DNA from: Segatella baroniae B14
Lineage (GTDB): Bacteria > Bacteroidota > Bacteroidia > Bacteroidales > Bacteroidaceae
Length of the DNA stretch: 64,000 nt
Reading direction: 5' to 3'
Assembly: GCF_022024235.1 (NCBI RefSeq)
Contig: NZ_CP091799.1
Coordinates: forward strand, 1,156,001-1,220,000
Shown piece after piece: positions 19,254 through 28,835 of the stretch. Every line of letters begins with the position of its first letter. Position 1 is the stretch's first letter. The position numbers were made by a program, and so were the translations under genes. A model generated the notes under the pieces. The model ran no database searches, was not told the origin of the DNA, and saw nothing but the letters and a program-made list of their open reading frames with translations.

Positions 19254-20447
19254 ATGAAAAACTTGAATAAAAAAATCATGGGTATCGGAATGACCTCATT
19301 AGTATTGTTGTCATGTACTGGTACCAGACCAGGAAGCATAACTGCATCTGGCCTTAATCCCGAAGATTTCGATTCAACCATTAACGGTAAACGTACACAA
19401 CTTATTCAATTAGCCAATCACAGCGGCATGGAAGTTTGTCTTACCAATTATGGTGGACGAGTTGTTAGCATCACCGTCCCTGACAAAAATGGTGATCCAA
19501 CAGATGTTGTTTGTTGTTATGACAATATACATCAATTCGCAGACACACTAAACTCTCCATCAGATTATGGAAGTTCGGTCGGTAGATATGCAAACCGTAT
19601 CAAAGATGCAAAAATTATTGTATCAGGCAAAGAATATAAATTACGCCCGAATGATAATGGAAATTGTCTTCATGGCGGAGGAAACACTGGCTGGATCAAT
19701 AAAGTATATGACATCGTTGAGAAAACTGATTCTTCAGTTACATTTGCTATTACATCACCAGATGGAGATAATGGTTTCCCAGGAACTGTAAAAGCAACAG
19801 CCACTTATATTGTCAGAAATAATAACTCCCTTGACATCACTTTTAAAGCAACTACCGACAAAGAAACTGTGATTAATATGACAAATCACAACTACTTCAA
19901 TCTTAATGGTGATCCTTCTAAAGAAGGCACAAACCAAGTGATGTACATTAATGCAGATAAATTTACCCCTTCAGATAGCCTATATATCCCAACAGGTGAA
20001 ATCAAGGATGTAACAGGTACCCCTATGGATTTCCGTAAGGCACACGCCATTAGCGAAACAATAGTGGACACCACCTACGATCAGATAAAAAATGCTACAG
20101 GATACGATCATAACTGGTGTTTGAATACATTTAAGAATGGCAAAGGCAACTTAAAAGAAGTTGCAGCCAGCTTATACTCTCCTATTACTGGTATTAAGCT
20201 AGAAGTATTCACAAATGAACCAGGTATTCAAGTATACACCGGCAACTTCCAAGGAACAGGAATTACTTGCAAGAAAGGTATTAAATATCCAAAACACGTA
20301 AGTGTATGCTTTGAAAGTCAAAAGTATCCTGATTCTCCTACCAAGATTGTTAACAAAACACCAGGATGGGAAATTTCAAATCCATTCTTAAAACCTGGTC
20401 AAAAATATGAGTCACACTTAATCTATAAATTCTCTGTCAATAAATAA
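19254..20447 (+). CDS. araM: Aldose 1-epimerase, predicted lipoprotein, first gene of the arabinose operon
   Basis: A mutarotase of 397 residues with an N-terminal lipoprotein signal. The lipobox is LLSC with the modified Cys at about residue 22; the residues after it (TGTRPGS) lack the acidic surface-export signal of Bacteroidetes, so a periplasmic location is likely. Catalytic segments are NMTNHNYFNLNG and VCFESQKYPDSPT. It probably equilibrates arabinose anomers released by the arabinofuranosidase before uptake. In Bacteroides thetaiotaomicron the equivalent gene heads the AraR-controlled cluster, as here. The symbol follows that cluster and is less certain than the function. Confidence 0.88.
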   Translation: MKNLNKKIMGIGMTSLVLLSCTGTRPGSITASGLNPEDFDSTINGKRTQLIQLANHSGMEVCLTNYGGRVVSITVPDKNGDPTDVVCCYDNIHQFADTLNSPSDYGSSVGRYANRIKDAKIIVSGKEYKLRPNDNGNCLHGGGNTGWINKVYDIVEKTDSSVTFAITSPDGDNGFPGTVKATATYIVRNNNSLDITFKATTDKETVINMTNHNYFNLNGDPSKEGTNQVMYINADKFTPSDSLYIPTGEIKDVTGTPMDFRKAHAISETIVDTTYDQIKNATGYDHNWCLNTFKNGKGNLKEVAASLYSPITGIKLEVFTNEPGIQVYTGNFQGTGITCKKGIKYPKHVSVCFESQKYPDSPTKIVNKTPGWEISNPFLKPGQKYESHLIYKFSVNK

Positions 20448-20464
20448 CCTAAAAGAAAAAACAA

Positions 20465-22429
20465 ATGAATAACATTTCAGAAGCATTAGCTTCATCTGGA
20501 TTTAAACCGATTGATTTTATAATCTTGGTCATCTACTTATGTCTTCTTGTAGGCTTAGGATTATTTTTAAGCCGCAACAAAGACGGAAAAGAAAAAACTG
20601 CAAACGATTACTTTCTTGCAGGTAACACTTTAACTTGGTGGGCCGTTGGTGCATCACTTATTGCCGCAAATATTTCTGCAGAACAGTTTATTGGCATGTC
20701 TGGAACTGGCTATGCTGATGGTATTGCAATTGCAGCATACGAGGTAATGGCAGCCGTAACATTGGTAGTAATCGGAAAATTTCTATTACCAGTAATGTTA
20801 GATCGAAAGATCTTTACCATTCCTCAATTCCTTCGTGAACGTTATAATGACGGCGTAGGTTTAGCATTCTCTATTCTTTGGCTATTCCTCTATGTTTTCG
20901 TGAATCTCACCTCTGTTGCATGGTTAGGAGCATTAGCAATAGAACAGATTTTAGGTCTTCAGGGAATTTCTGTAGAAGTCATGGGCATGACTATTTCCGT
21001 TCGTATGATCATTATTCTATTTCTCTTTATCATCGCTGGAGTCTATTCTATCTATGGAGGTCTTGCATCCGTTGCATGGACAGACGTTATGCAGGTAACA
21101 TTCCTCGTTGGTGGTGGTCTCATTACCGCATATATAGCATTAAAGGAAATGGGTATTGCTCTTGGTACAGATACTTTGAGCGCATTCTCACAAATGTACC
21201 ATGATCTTACAACAGGTACACACATCAATGATACACACTTCCATCTTATAATTCAAGAAAGCCATAACGGCTCAGCATTTGCGAATGTACCTGGTATCGC
21301 AGCAGTAGTCGGTGGTGTGTGGTTGACTAACTTAGGTTACTGGGGATTCAATCAGTACATTATTCAGAAAGGACTTGCTGCTAAGAATATCGAAGAGGCT
21401 AAGAAAGGCTTGGTTTTTGCAGGATTTCTCAAAATTCTGATTCCATTCATTGTAGTTATACCTGGTATATGCGCATACTATATCCTTAAGGGTAACCCTG
21501 ATGCATTTACAGCCATGAGTCTACATGGAAAAGTTAATGTTTCTGATGACGCTTACCCATGGTTGATTAGAAACTTTACTCCAACAGGTATTAAGGGTCT
21601 TAGCTTTGCCGCATTAGCAGCTGCTATCATATCTTCTCTTGCTTCTATGTTTAACTCGACATCTACCCTATTCACTATGGATATTTACAAAAAATATATC
21701 AATAAAGAAGCAAGTGATAAGACTCTCGTAAACGTAGGTCGTACAGTTTCTATTTGTGCACTCGTTATTGCAGCCGTTGCTGTAAAACCACTTCTTGGAG
21801 GATTAGATCAAGCCTTCCAATATATTCAGGAATATTCCGGTTTCATCTATCCTGGTATTATCACCGTATTTGGACTTGGTCTACTTTGGAAACGTGCTTC
21901 ATCTAAAGCCGCTATTTGGACAGCCGTGTTAACAATCCCTATGGGTGTTCTCTTTAAAGTTACCCTTCCTCAAGTAGCATTTCAACTTCGCGCGGGTTAT
22001 GTTTTCATGATTTTGGTTACCTTCTTCTTCCTTGTATCATACTTTGATAATAAGTATGTCAGTGTAGAACTTCCAAGCGAAGATGATCAAGCAAAGATGA
22101 AAATGTGGGCAAAAGTTCTCGGTGGCATTGGTTTGCTAATGATTATCGCTGCAGCAATTGTAACAATCGGTGGAGCTCTTAATCCTAATGCAGATCCAAA
22201 CAACAACCTCCTCGCTTATCTCAATGACATTGGTTTCCAGGCATTCTTCTTCTTTGGTGTATTAGTTGGCCAATGTGCAATATGGCTTAACAGTAATGCT
22301 AAAGACAAAGTTAAAGATGTAAAGGCATTGGATGTTAATCTGAGCTTATTTGCTACTTCACGTAGTTATACTTATGGAACTATCGGCATTGTAGCTATCA
22401 CATTCCTACTTTATGCTTTACTCTGGTAA
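20465..22429 (+). CDS. araP: Sodium/solute symporter (SSS family), probable arabinose transporter
   Basis: A 654-residue inner-membrane protein with about 14 hydrophobic segments, of the SGLT/SSS family. Recognisable motifs are TANDYFLAGNTLTWWAVGAS near the second helix, ISAEQFIGMSGTGY and SALA-type stretches such as GLSFAALAAAIISSLASMFNSTSTLF, which carry the sodium-site serines. It lies 17 bp after the epimerase and upstream of araR. Its place in the cluster supports Na+-coupled L-arabinose import. The symbol is taken from the Bacteroides cluster by position. Confidence 0.88.
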   Translation: MNNISEALASSGFKPIDFIILVIYLCLLVGLGLFLSRNKDGKEKTANDYFLAGNTLTWWAVGASLIAANISAEQFIGMSGTGYADGIAIAAYEVMAAVTLVVIGKFLLPVMLDRKIFTIPQFLRERYNDGVGLAFSILWLFLYVFVNLTSVAWLGALAIEQILGLQGISVEVMGMTISVRMIIILFLFIIAGVYSIYGGLASVAWTDVMQVTFLVGGGLITAYIALKEMGIALGTDTLSAFSQMYHDLTTGTHINDTHFHLIIQESHNGSAFANVPGIAAVVGGVWLTNLGYWGFNQYIIQKGLAAKNIEEAKKGLVFAGFLKILIPFIVVIPGICAYYILKGNPDAFTAMSLHGKVNVSDDAYPWLIRNFTPTGIKGLSFAALAAAIISSLASMFNSTSTLFTMDIYKKYINKEASDKTLVNVGRTVSICALVIAAVAVKPLLGGLDQAFQYIQEYSGFIYPGIITVFGLGLLWKRASSKAAIWTAVLTIPMGVLFKVTLPQVAFQLRAGYVFMILVTFFFLVSYFDNKYVSVELPSEDDQAKMKMWAKVLGGIGLLMIIAAAIVTIGGALNPNADPNNNLLAYLNDIGFQAFFFFGVLVGQCAIWLNSNAKDKVKDVKALDVNLSLFATSRSYTYGTIGIVAITFLLYALLW

Positions 22430-22444
22430 TCTACATCTATTCTG

Positions 22445-22477
22445 TTCTAGAGCGCACACGACAGTGGCGCTCTAGAA
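22445..22477 (+). repeat. Intercistronic hairpin araP-araR
   Basis: Perfect 11-bp stem TTCTAGAGCGC / GCGCTCTAGAA with an 11-nt loop; no T-run follows. It could partly terminate or stabilise the mRNA so that araR is made at a different level from the transporter. Confidence 0.6.
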
Positions 22478-22510
22478 TTATATAATCATGTTAAACATAA
22501 AACAAAAAAA

Positions 22511-23188
22511 ATGACAAACTATTATAGCGAGCACGCCAAAGTCCTAGTCAGCGTAGACTGTATTGTTTTCGGATTTGAAGAAGACAAGCTTAAAGTTCTG
22601 ATTGGAAAAAGACTTATGGACCCAGGAAGAGGAGAATGGTCACTCTATGGAGGTTTTGTTGGACCTAATGAAAGTTTGGATGAAGCAGCAAACCGAGTGC
22701 TCTTTTCACTTACAGGACTAAAAAAACTCTATATGAAACAAGTCGGGGCCTACGGCAAAATCGATCGCGACCCAGGAGAGCGAGTTATCTCTATTGCATA
22801 TTGCGCTCTAATTAATGTAAAAGACTATGACGATGACTTGCGAGAACAACATGGTTTGGAATGGGTAAGTATACAAGATATGCCTTCCTTATATTCTGAC
22901 CATAAAGAAATGGTAAGAGATGCTCTGAAGCTCTGCAGACGCAGAATCAATACAGAACCTTTGAGTTTTAATCTTCTTCCAGAACTCTTTACTCTAACGC
23001 AACTCCAACATGTATATGAAGCCGTTTTAGGGAAAGAGATAGATAAGCGCAATTTCAGAAAGAAAATAAAAGAAATCGACTTCATAGAGAAGACCGAATT
23101 AATAGATAAAATTACATCAAAGCGAGGTGCCGCCTTGTACCGCTTTAATAAAAGAGTATATGAGGACGACCCTAACTTTAAACTATAA
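22511..23188 (+). CDS. araR: AraR, Nudix-domain transcriptional regulator of arabinose genes
   Basis: A 225-residue regulator with an N-terminal Nudix fold (about 8-140) and a C-terminal winged-helix segment (about 150-225, including DKRNFRKKIKEIDFIEKTEL). The Nudix box is degenerate: after GGFVGPNESLDEAANR the hydrolase EExG is replaced by LFSLTG, so it should bind rather than cleave a ligand. This matches the AraR repressor described in B. thetaiotaomicron, which responds to L-arabinose and is embedded in the same gene order. It starts 81 bp after the transporter and is followed by araD after only 6 bp. Confidence 0.9.
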   Translation: MTNYYSEHAKVLVSVDCIVFGFEEDKLKVLIGKRLMDPGRGEWSLYGGFVGPNESLDEAANRVLFSLTGLKKLYMKQVGAYGKIDRDPGERVISIAYCALINVKDYDDDLREQHGLEWVSIQDMPSLYSDHKEMVRDALKLCRRRINTEPLSFNLLPELFTLTQLQHVYEAVLGKEIDKRNFRKKIKEIDFIEKTELIDKITSKRGAALYRFNKRVYEDDPNFKL

Positions 23189-23194
23189 ATCATC

Positions 23195-23899
23195 ATGCTA
23201 GAAGAATTAAAAGAAAAAGTTTTTAAAGCCAATCTTGACCTGGTAAAACATAACTTAGTTATCTTTACTTGGGGAAATGTATCAGGCATTGATCGCGAAA
23301 AAGGATTAGTTGTTATTAAGCCTTCAGGCGTAAGTTACGATAAAATGAAAGCTTCTGATATGGTCGTTGTAGACCTTAAAACGGGAAATGTCGTTGAAGG
23401 TGATTTAAATCCTTCTTCTGATACGCCTACCCACTTGGTTTTATATCGCAACTTCCCAGAGATAGGAGGTGTTGTACATACACATTCTACGTATGCTACC
23501 GCTTGGGCTCAAGCTGGTATAGCCCTTCCTAACATTGGTACAACTCATGCAGACTATTTCCACGATTGCATACCTTGTACTGACGATATGACAAAGGACA
23601 TGATGGATGAATATGAATATAACACCGGTGTTGTTATAGTTAACAAATTCAAGAAAGACAATATCAACCCTGTTCATACTCCAGCGGTTTTGGTAAAGAA
23701 TCATGGTCCTTTTACATGGGGTAAAGATGCAGATGAAGCTGTATATCATGCTGTTGTTACAGAACAGGTAGCAAAAATGGCTTCTATTTCATTTATGGTG
23801 AACCCAAAAACAACAATGAATCCATTATTGGTAGAAAAACATTTCAGCCGTAAACATGGACCAAATGCCTATTATGGTCAAATTAAAAAACAAAAATAA
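23195..23899 (+). CDS. araD: L-ribulose-5-phosphate 4-epimerase
   Basis: Class II aldolase-fold enzyme producing D-xylulose 5-phosphate, the third step of arabinose breakdown. The 234-residue length is typical. The N-terminal [16 protein letters not shown] contains the substrate-binding Asn, [12 protein letters not shown] (about 90-101) carries the zinc-binding His pair, and [10 protein letters not shown] (about 169-178) supplies the third His region. It is only 6 bp from araR, so the two genes are translated as a unit. Confidence 0.95.
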   Translation: MLEELKEKVFKANLDLVKHNLVIFTWGNVSGIDREKGLVVIKPSGVSYDKMKASDMVVVDLKTGNVVEGDLNPSSDTPTHLVLYRNFPEIGGVVHTHSTYATAWAQAGIALPNIGTTHADYFHDCIPCTDDMTKDMMDEYEYNTGVVIVNKFKKDNINPVHTPAVLVKNHGPFTWGKDADEAVYHAVVTEQVAKMASISFMVNPKTTMNPLLVEKHFSRKHGPNAYYGQIKKQK

Positions 23900-23931
23900 T
23901 TAAACAATCAACAATACTTAAAACAAAAAAA

Positions 23932-25476
23932 ATGATTAAAGCATTTGAGAATTTCGAAGTTTGGTTTGTAACAGGTGCTCAGCTTCTTTACGGAGGCGAT
24001 GCTGTTGTACAGGTCGACAGTCACTCTAAAGAAATGGTAGAAGGACTTAACAGCACTGGTATTCTTCCAATCAAAGTTGTATATAAAGGCACAGCAAATA
24101 GTTCAAAAGAAGTTGCAGACATTATGAGTCGCGCTAACGTGGATGAAAAATGCGTTGGTGTTATCTGTTGGATGCATACATTCTCTCCTGCTAAGATGTG
24201 GATTAAAGGTATGCAAATTCTTCGTAAACCTCTACTTCATCTTCATACACAATATAATAAGACCATTCCGTACGACACTATGGACATGGATTTCATGAAT
24301 TTGAATCAGAGTGCACATGGAGATCGTGAATTTGCTCATATTCTATCACGCCTACGTAAGCCTCGCAAAACTGTCATCGGTTACTGGAAAGACGAGAAGA
24401 CTGTGAACCACATTGCAGTTTGGGAGCGTGTCTGTGCTGGTGTCGCTGATGCCCAAGACTGTTTAATACTTCGTTTTGGCGACCAGATGAACAATGTTGC
24501 AGTTACAGATGGTGATAAAGTTGCTTTCGAACAAGTATTGGGATATCATGTAGATTACTGTCCGTTCTCAAGCGTTATGCCTTTCTTTGATAAGATCAAA
24601 GATGAAGATGTAACAGCATTAGTTCATGACGTATATTTCAAGGAATATGTAGTTGCTGACGAACTTAAAGATACCGCTTCTGAAGGCTACAAGAAAATTT
24701 GGAATGCTGCCAAAGCAGAACTTACTCTCCGTGCTGTACTCGAAGCATACGGAGCCAAAGGTTTCACCACAAACTTTGATGACCTCGGCGACTACAATGT
24801 AGAAGAGACAGGCAAAGGATTCGATCAAATTCCTGGTTTAGCATCACAGCGTTTGATGCATGATGGCTATGGTTTTGGTGCTGAGGGAGACTGGAAGGAT
24901 GCATGTTTATATCGCACAACATGGTTTATGAGCCAAGGACTCGAAGGTGGAACATCATTCCTAGAAGATTATACCTTAAATTTTGATGGTGAAAACTCAT
25001 CTGTTTTGGAATCTCACATGCTTGAAGTTTGCCCAGATATTTCTGAGGAGAAGCCACGTCTTGAAGTTCACCATCTAGCTATCGGATACCGCCATACACA
25101 AACAGCTCGTCTTGTATTTACAACAAAACAGGGTCACGGTATTACTGCGACTGTAGTAGATATGGGTAACCGATTTAGACTCATTGCCAATGATGTTAAC
25201 TTGATTAAGAGTAAGCCACTTCCAAAACTTCCTGTAGCAAGTGCTCTTTGGATTCCAGAACCAAGTTTCGAGGTTGGTGTTGGATGCTGGATGAATGCCG
25301 GCGGTACACATCACTCATGTTTTAGCTTCTCACTAACAGATGAATATTGGCGTGATTTTGCTGAAATTGCTGACATGGAAGCATGTATCATTAATAAGGA
25401 TACCGACTATGAACAGTTCCGCAAAGAACTACGTTGGAACGAGATGTATTACATGCTGAATAAAGCTCTTCGTTAA
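23932..25476 (+). CDS. araA: L-arabinose isomerase
   Basis: Converts L-arabinose to L-ribulose. The protein has 514 residues and begins FENFEVWFVTGAQLLYGGD, a near-invariant AraA N terminus. HLHTQYNKTIPY (about 104-115) and NLNQSAHGDREF (about 123-134) are family segments, and the metal-binding Glu/His positions occur in the stretch containing DGYGFGAEGDWK and FLEDYTLNFDGENSSVLESHMLEVCP. It follows araD by 32 bp and precedes araB, giving D-A-B order. Confidence 0.97.
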   Translation: MIKAFENFEVWFVTGAQLLYGGDAVVQVDSHSKEMVEGLNSTGILPIKVVYKGTANSSKEVADIMSRANVDEKCVGVICWMHTFSPAKMWIKGMQILRKPLLHLHTQYNKTIPYDTMDMDFMNLNQSAHGDREFAHILSRLRKPRKTVIGYWKDEKTVNHIAVWERVCAGVADAQDCLILRFGDQMNNVAVTDGDKVAFEQVLGYHVDYCPFSSVMPFFDKIKDEDVTALVHDVYFKEYVVADELKDTASEGYKKIWNAAKAELTLRAVLEAYGAKGFTTNFDDLGDYNVEETGKGFDQIPGLASQRLMHDGYGFGAEGDWKDACLYRTTWFMSQGLEGGTSFLEDYTLNFDGENSSVLESHMLEVCPDISEEKPRLEVHHLAIGYRHTQTARLVFTTKQGHGITATVVDMGNRFRLIANDVNLIKSKPLPKLPVASALWIPEPSFEVGVGCWMNAGGTHHSCFSFSLTDEYWRDFAEIADMEACIINKDTDYEQFRKELRWNEMYYMLNKALR

Positions 25477-25485
25477 ATATATATG

Positions 25486-25517
25486 ATAGATATCTCTCAG
25501 TAATGAGAGATATCTAT
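25486..25517 (+). repeat. Intercistronic hairpin araA-araB
   Basis: Perfect 13-bp stem (25486-25498 with 25505-25517) with a 6-nt loop; the core is AGATATCTCTC / GAGAGATATCT. No T-run follows, so a stabilising or processing role is more likely than termination. Confidence 0.6.
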
Positions 25518-25553
25518 TAAATCATTATAAACTATTCATATACCTTATATAAT

Positions 25554-27152
25554 ATGGACGCTAAATCAACTATCGAATCAGGAAAAGCCATTTTGGGTAT
25601 TGAGTTTGGATCTACTCGCATCAAGGCTATTCTGATCGATGAAGATAATACCCCAATTGCTCAAGGTAGCCATACCTGGGAAAATCAGCTAGTAGATGGC
25701 CTTTGGACCTATAGTATTGATACCATATGGAATGGTCTACAAGATTGCTATGCTAACCTTCGTTCTGATGTCAACACAAAATATGGTGTAGAAATCAAGA
25801 AATTAGGCGCAATCGGTTTCAGTGCTATGATGCACGGCTATATGGCATTTAATGCTAAAGAAGAAATACTAGTACCTTTCCGTACATGGAGAAATACAAA
25901 TACAAGTCAAGCTGCCGCAGAACTTTCAAAATTGTTTAATTTTAATATTCCTCTTCGGTGGAGTATTTCTCACCTCTATCAAGCTATTTTAAATGGTGAG
26001 GAACATGTAAAAGATATCAACTATATCACCACTCTTGCAGGATATATTCACTGGCAAGTTACAGGACAAAAAGTCTTAGGTATAGGCGACGCTTCTGGTA
26101 TGCTTCCTATTGACCCTAAGACTAAGAACTACGATGCCAAAATGGTTGAAGAGTTCGATAAACTTATCACGCCTAAAGGATTTAGTTGGAAATTGTCAGA
26201 TATTCTCCCGACCGTTTTAAATGCAGGTGAAAATGCAGGTATACTAACTGCTGAAGGTGCAAAGAAACTAGATATCTCTGGTAATCTACAAGCAGGAATT
26301 CCTGTTTGCCCACCAGAAGGAGATGCTGGTACGGGTATGGTTGCAACCAACTCTGTCAAACAACGTACAGGTAATGTATCTGCAGGAACATCTTCTTTCT
26401 CAATGATTGTATTGGAAAAGAATTTGTCTAAACCTTACGAGATGATAGATATTGTAACAACTCCAGATGGAAGTCCTGTCGCTATGGTACATTGTAACAA
26501 CTGTACATCTGAAATTAATGCATGGGTCAATATCTTTAAACAATATCAAGAGCTCATGGGATTCCCTGTTAATATGAACGAAATATACACCAAGCTGTTT
26601 AATGCCGCACTAGAAGGCCAAGCTGACTGTGGTGGGTTAATTTCATATAACTACGTATCAGGTGAACCTGTAACAGGACTAGCAGATGGTCGTCCTTTGT
26701 TTGTCCGCGCAGCAAATGATAAATTCGACCTTGCAAATTTTATGCGTACTCAGCTCTATGCCGCTATCGGCGTTCTAAAAATAGGAAACGACATTCTCTT
26801 CAAAGAAGAAAAAATCAATGTTGATAGAATAACTGGGCACGGCGGCTATTTTACCACAAAAGGTGTTGGCCAACGCTTCTTAGCAGCTGCCTTAAATTCC
26901 CCTATCTCTGTTATGGAAACAGCTGGAGAAGGTGGAGCTTGGGGTATTGCCCTACTCGCTTCTTATCTAATAAATAAGAGTTCAAATCAGGAATTATCTG
27001 ATTACCTTGAAACAAAAGTATTTGCAGGCAATACTGGTATTGAAATTAAACCAACCAAAGAAGATGTTGAAGGTTTCAATGCATATATCGAACAATATAA
27101 AAAAGGATTAGCTATTGAAAAAGCTGCTGTAGAATACAAAGTTGCAAAATAA
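25554..27152 (+). CDS. araB: L-ribulokinase (FGGY family)
   Basis: Phosphorylates L-ribulose to L-ribulose 5-phosphate. The 532-residue FGGY kinase has its N-terminal ATP-domain motif [16 protein letters not shown] (about 14-29), [12 protein letters not shown], and the second-domain phosphate-binding motif [16 protein letters not shown] (about 268-283). [20 protein letters not shown] near residue 427 is the C-terminal FGGY signature region. It belongs to the ribulokinase-like branch that differs from the enterobacterial AraB; the neighbours araD and araA fix the substrate. Confidence 0.92.
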   Translation: MDAKSTIESGKAILGIEFGSTRIKAILIDEDNTPIAQGSHTWENQLVDGLWTYSIDTIWNGLQDCYANLRSDVNTKYGVEIKKLGAIGFSAMMHGYMAFNAKEEILVPFRTWRNTNTSQAAAELSKLFNFNIPLRWSISHLYQAILNGEEHVKDINYITTLAGYIHWQVTGQKVLGIGDASGMLPIDPKTKNYDAKMVEEFDKLITPKGFSWKLSDILPTVLNAGENAGILTAEGAKKLDISGNLQAGIPVCPPEGDAGTGMVATNSVKQRTGNVSAGTSSFSMIVLEKNLSKPYEMIDIVTTPDGSPVAMVHCNNCTSEINAWVNIFKQYQELMGFPVNMNEIYTKLFNAALEGQADCGGLISYNYVSGEPVTGLADGRPLFVRAANDKFDLANFMRTQLYAAIGVLKIGNDILFKEEKINVDRITGHGGYFTTKGVGQRFLAAALNSPISVMETAGEGGAWGIALLASYLINKSSNQELSDYLETKVFAGNTGIEIKPTKEDVEGFNAYIEQYKKGLAIEKAAVEYKVAK

Positions 27153-27157
27153 ATAAA

Positions 27158-27190
27158 AACCTTATAGCGTACCCAAAACGCTATAAGGTT
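27158..27190 (+). repeat. Intercistronic hairpin araB-abf
   Basis: Perfect 12-bp stem AACCTTATAGCG / CGCTATAAGGTT with a 9-nt loop, in the 59-bp gap. It starts 5 bases after the araB stop and is not followed by a T-run. Confidence 0.6.
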
Positions 27191-27211
27191 ACTTGAAAAT
27201 AACCTATTATA

Positions 27212-28783
27212 ATGAAAAAGACTCTAACAATTTTAGCAGTTACTGCTATTACTACTATTCCAACTATAGCTCAAGATGCAACGGCTACGATTCATGTAAA
27301 CAAAGGTACAAATAAGATCTACAAAGAAATCTATGGACAGTTTGCAGAGCACTTAGGCTCTTGTATCTATGGAGGTTTATGGGTCGGTACTAATTCTCAA
27401 ATTCCTAACACCCAAGGCTATCGCACTGACGTTCTTAAAGCCCTTAAAGATTTAAAGGTACCTGTTCTTCGCTGGCCTGGTGGATGCTTTGCGGATGAAT
27501 ATCACTGGACTGACGGTATTGGACCACGAGAGCAACGCCCTAAAATGCAGAACAATAACTGGGGTGGAACTATAGAAGATAATTCTTTCGGAACACATGA
27601 ATTTTTAAACCTTTGCGAACTCTTAGGTACAGAACCATACATTAGTGGTAATGTAGGTAGCGGTACCGTAGAGGAACTAGCAAAATGGGTAGAATATATG
27701 ACTAGTGATGGTGATACTCCTATGGCTAATCTCCGTCGAAAGAATGGACGAGAAAAATCATGGAATGTAAAATTCCTAGGTGTCGGTAACGAAAGTTGGG
27801 GATGTGGTGGATCCATGCGTCCAGAATATTATGCCGATCTATATCGCCGTTACTCTACCTATTGTCGCAATTATGATGGACACAATCTCTATAAAATTGC
27901 CTCTGGAGCTAGCGATTACGATTACAACTGGACAAAAGTTCTTATGAACCAGATTGGAAACCATATGAATGGTATATCACTGCACTATTATACAGTAAAA
28001 GACTGGAGTGATCATAAAGGTTCTGCACTCAAATTTGATGATCAAGACTATTACACCACTATAGGTAAATGTCTACAAATAGAAGATGTCATCAAAAAGC
28101 ATGAAACCATCATGGATCAGAAAGATCCTAATAAAAAGATAGGACTTCTTGTTGATGAATGGGGAACATGGTGGGACGAAGAACCAGGTACAATTAGAGG
28201 TCACCTCTATCAACAAAATTCTATGCGAGATGCTATGGTTGCAGCATTGTCTTTAAACGTTTTCCAGCGTCACACAGATCGTATAAGAATGGCTAACATT
28301 GCACAGGTCGTAAATGTTTTACAGAGTATGATTCTTACTGATACAAAAGGAACAGGTCATATGGTATTAACACCAACCTATCACGTTTTCCGTATGTATA
28401 AAGGTTTCCAAGAAGCCACTTATCTCCCTATGGATGTAAAGTGTGATTCTATGGATGTAAAAGGTGGAAAAATGCACAAAATGGTAGATGGTAAAATACC
28501 TGCTATTTCTATTTCTGCTGCAAAAAAGACAGATGGTGGTATTATCATTTCTCTGGCCAATACTAATCTTGAAAAGAATCAAACAGTAGAAATTAACTTG
28601 GATGGAGCTGCTGCAAAAAATATAACAGGAGAAATTCTTACTTCTAAGAATATTCAAGACTATAATGACTTTGAACACCCTGAAGTGGTAAAACCTGTAG
28701 CATTCAAAAGTATTAAAGCTAAGAAAAATACCATTACAGCAAAAATTCCATCTAAATCAATTGTAGTATTAAATATAAATTAG
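27212..28783 (+). CDS. abf: Alpha-L-arabinofuranosidase, GH51, secreted
   Basis: Releases terminal arabinofuranose from arabinan or arabino-oligosaccharides. It has 523 residues with a Sec signal peptide (MKKTLTILAVTAITTIPTIAQ, cut after about residue 20), so it acts in the periplasm or beyond. The GH51 acid/base Glu is in FLGVGNESWGCGG (about 187-199) and the nucleophile Glu in LLVDEWGTWWDEE (about 310-322). RWPGGCFADEYHW is the conserved substrate-binding stretch. It supplies the arabinose used by the rest of the operon. Confidence 0.93.
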   Translation: MKKTLTILAVTAITTIPTIAQDATATIHVNKGTNKIYKEIYGQFAEHLGSCIYGGLWVGTNSQIPNTQGYRTDVLKALKDLKVPVLRWPGGCFADEYHWTDGIGPREQRPKMQNNNWGGTIEDNSFGTHEFLNLCELLGTEPYISGNVGSGTVEELAKWVEYMTSDGDTPMANLRRKNGREKSWNVKFLGVGNESWGCGGSMRPEYYADLYRRYSTYCRNYDGHNLYKIASGASDYDYNWTKVLMNQIGNHMNGISLHYYTVKDWSDHKGSALKFDDQDYYTTIGKCLQIEDVIKKHETIMDQKDPNKKIGLLVDEWGTWWDEEPGTIRGHLYQQNSMRDAMVAALSLNVFQRHTDRIRMANIAQVVNVLQSMILTDTKGTGHMVLTPTYHVFRMYKGFQEATYLPMDVKCDSMDVKGGKMHKMVDGKIPAISISAAKKTDGGIIISLANTNLEKNQTVEINLDGAAAKNITGEILTSKNIQDYNDFEHPEVVKPVAFKSIKAKKNTITAKIPSKSIVVLNIN

Positions 28784-28791
28784 TATATTTG
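28761..28791 (+). promoter_or_regulatory. Internal promoter before transketolase
   Basis: TTG at 28761-28763, a 20-bp spacer and TATATTTG at 28784-28791. The -33 lies in the last codons of the arabinofuranosidase gene. It would let tkt and rpiB be expressed without arabinose. Confidence 0.6.
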
Positions 28792-28835
28792 CAATACGCT
28801 CATAAAGCATATTTGCATAAATCCTTAAATTAAAA

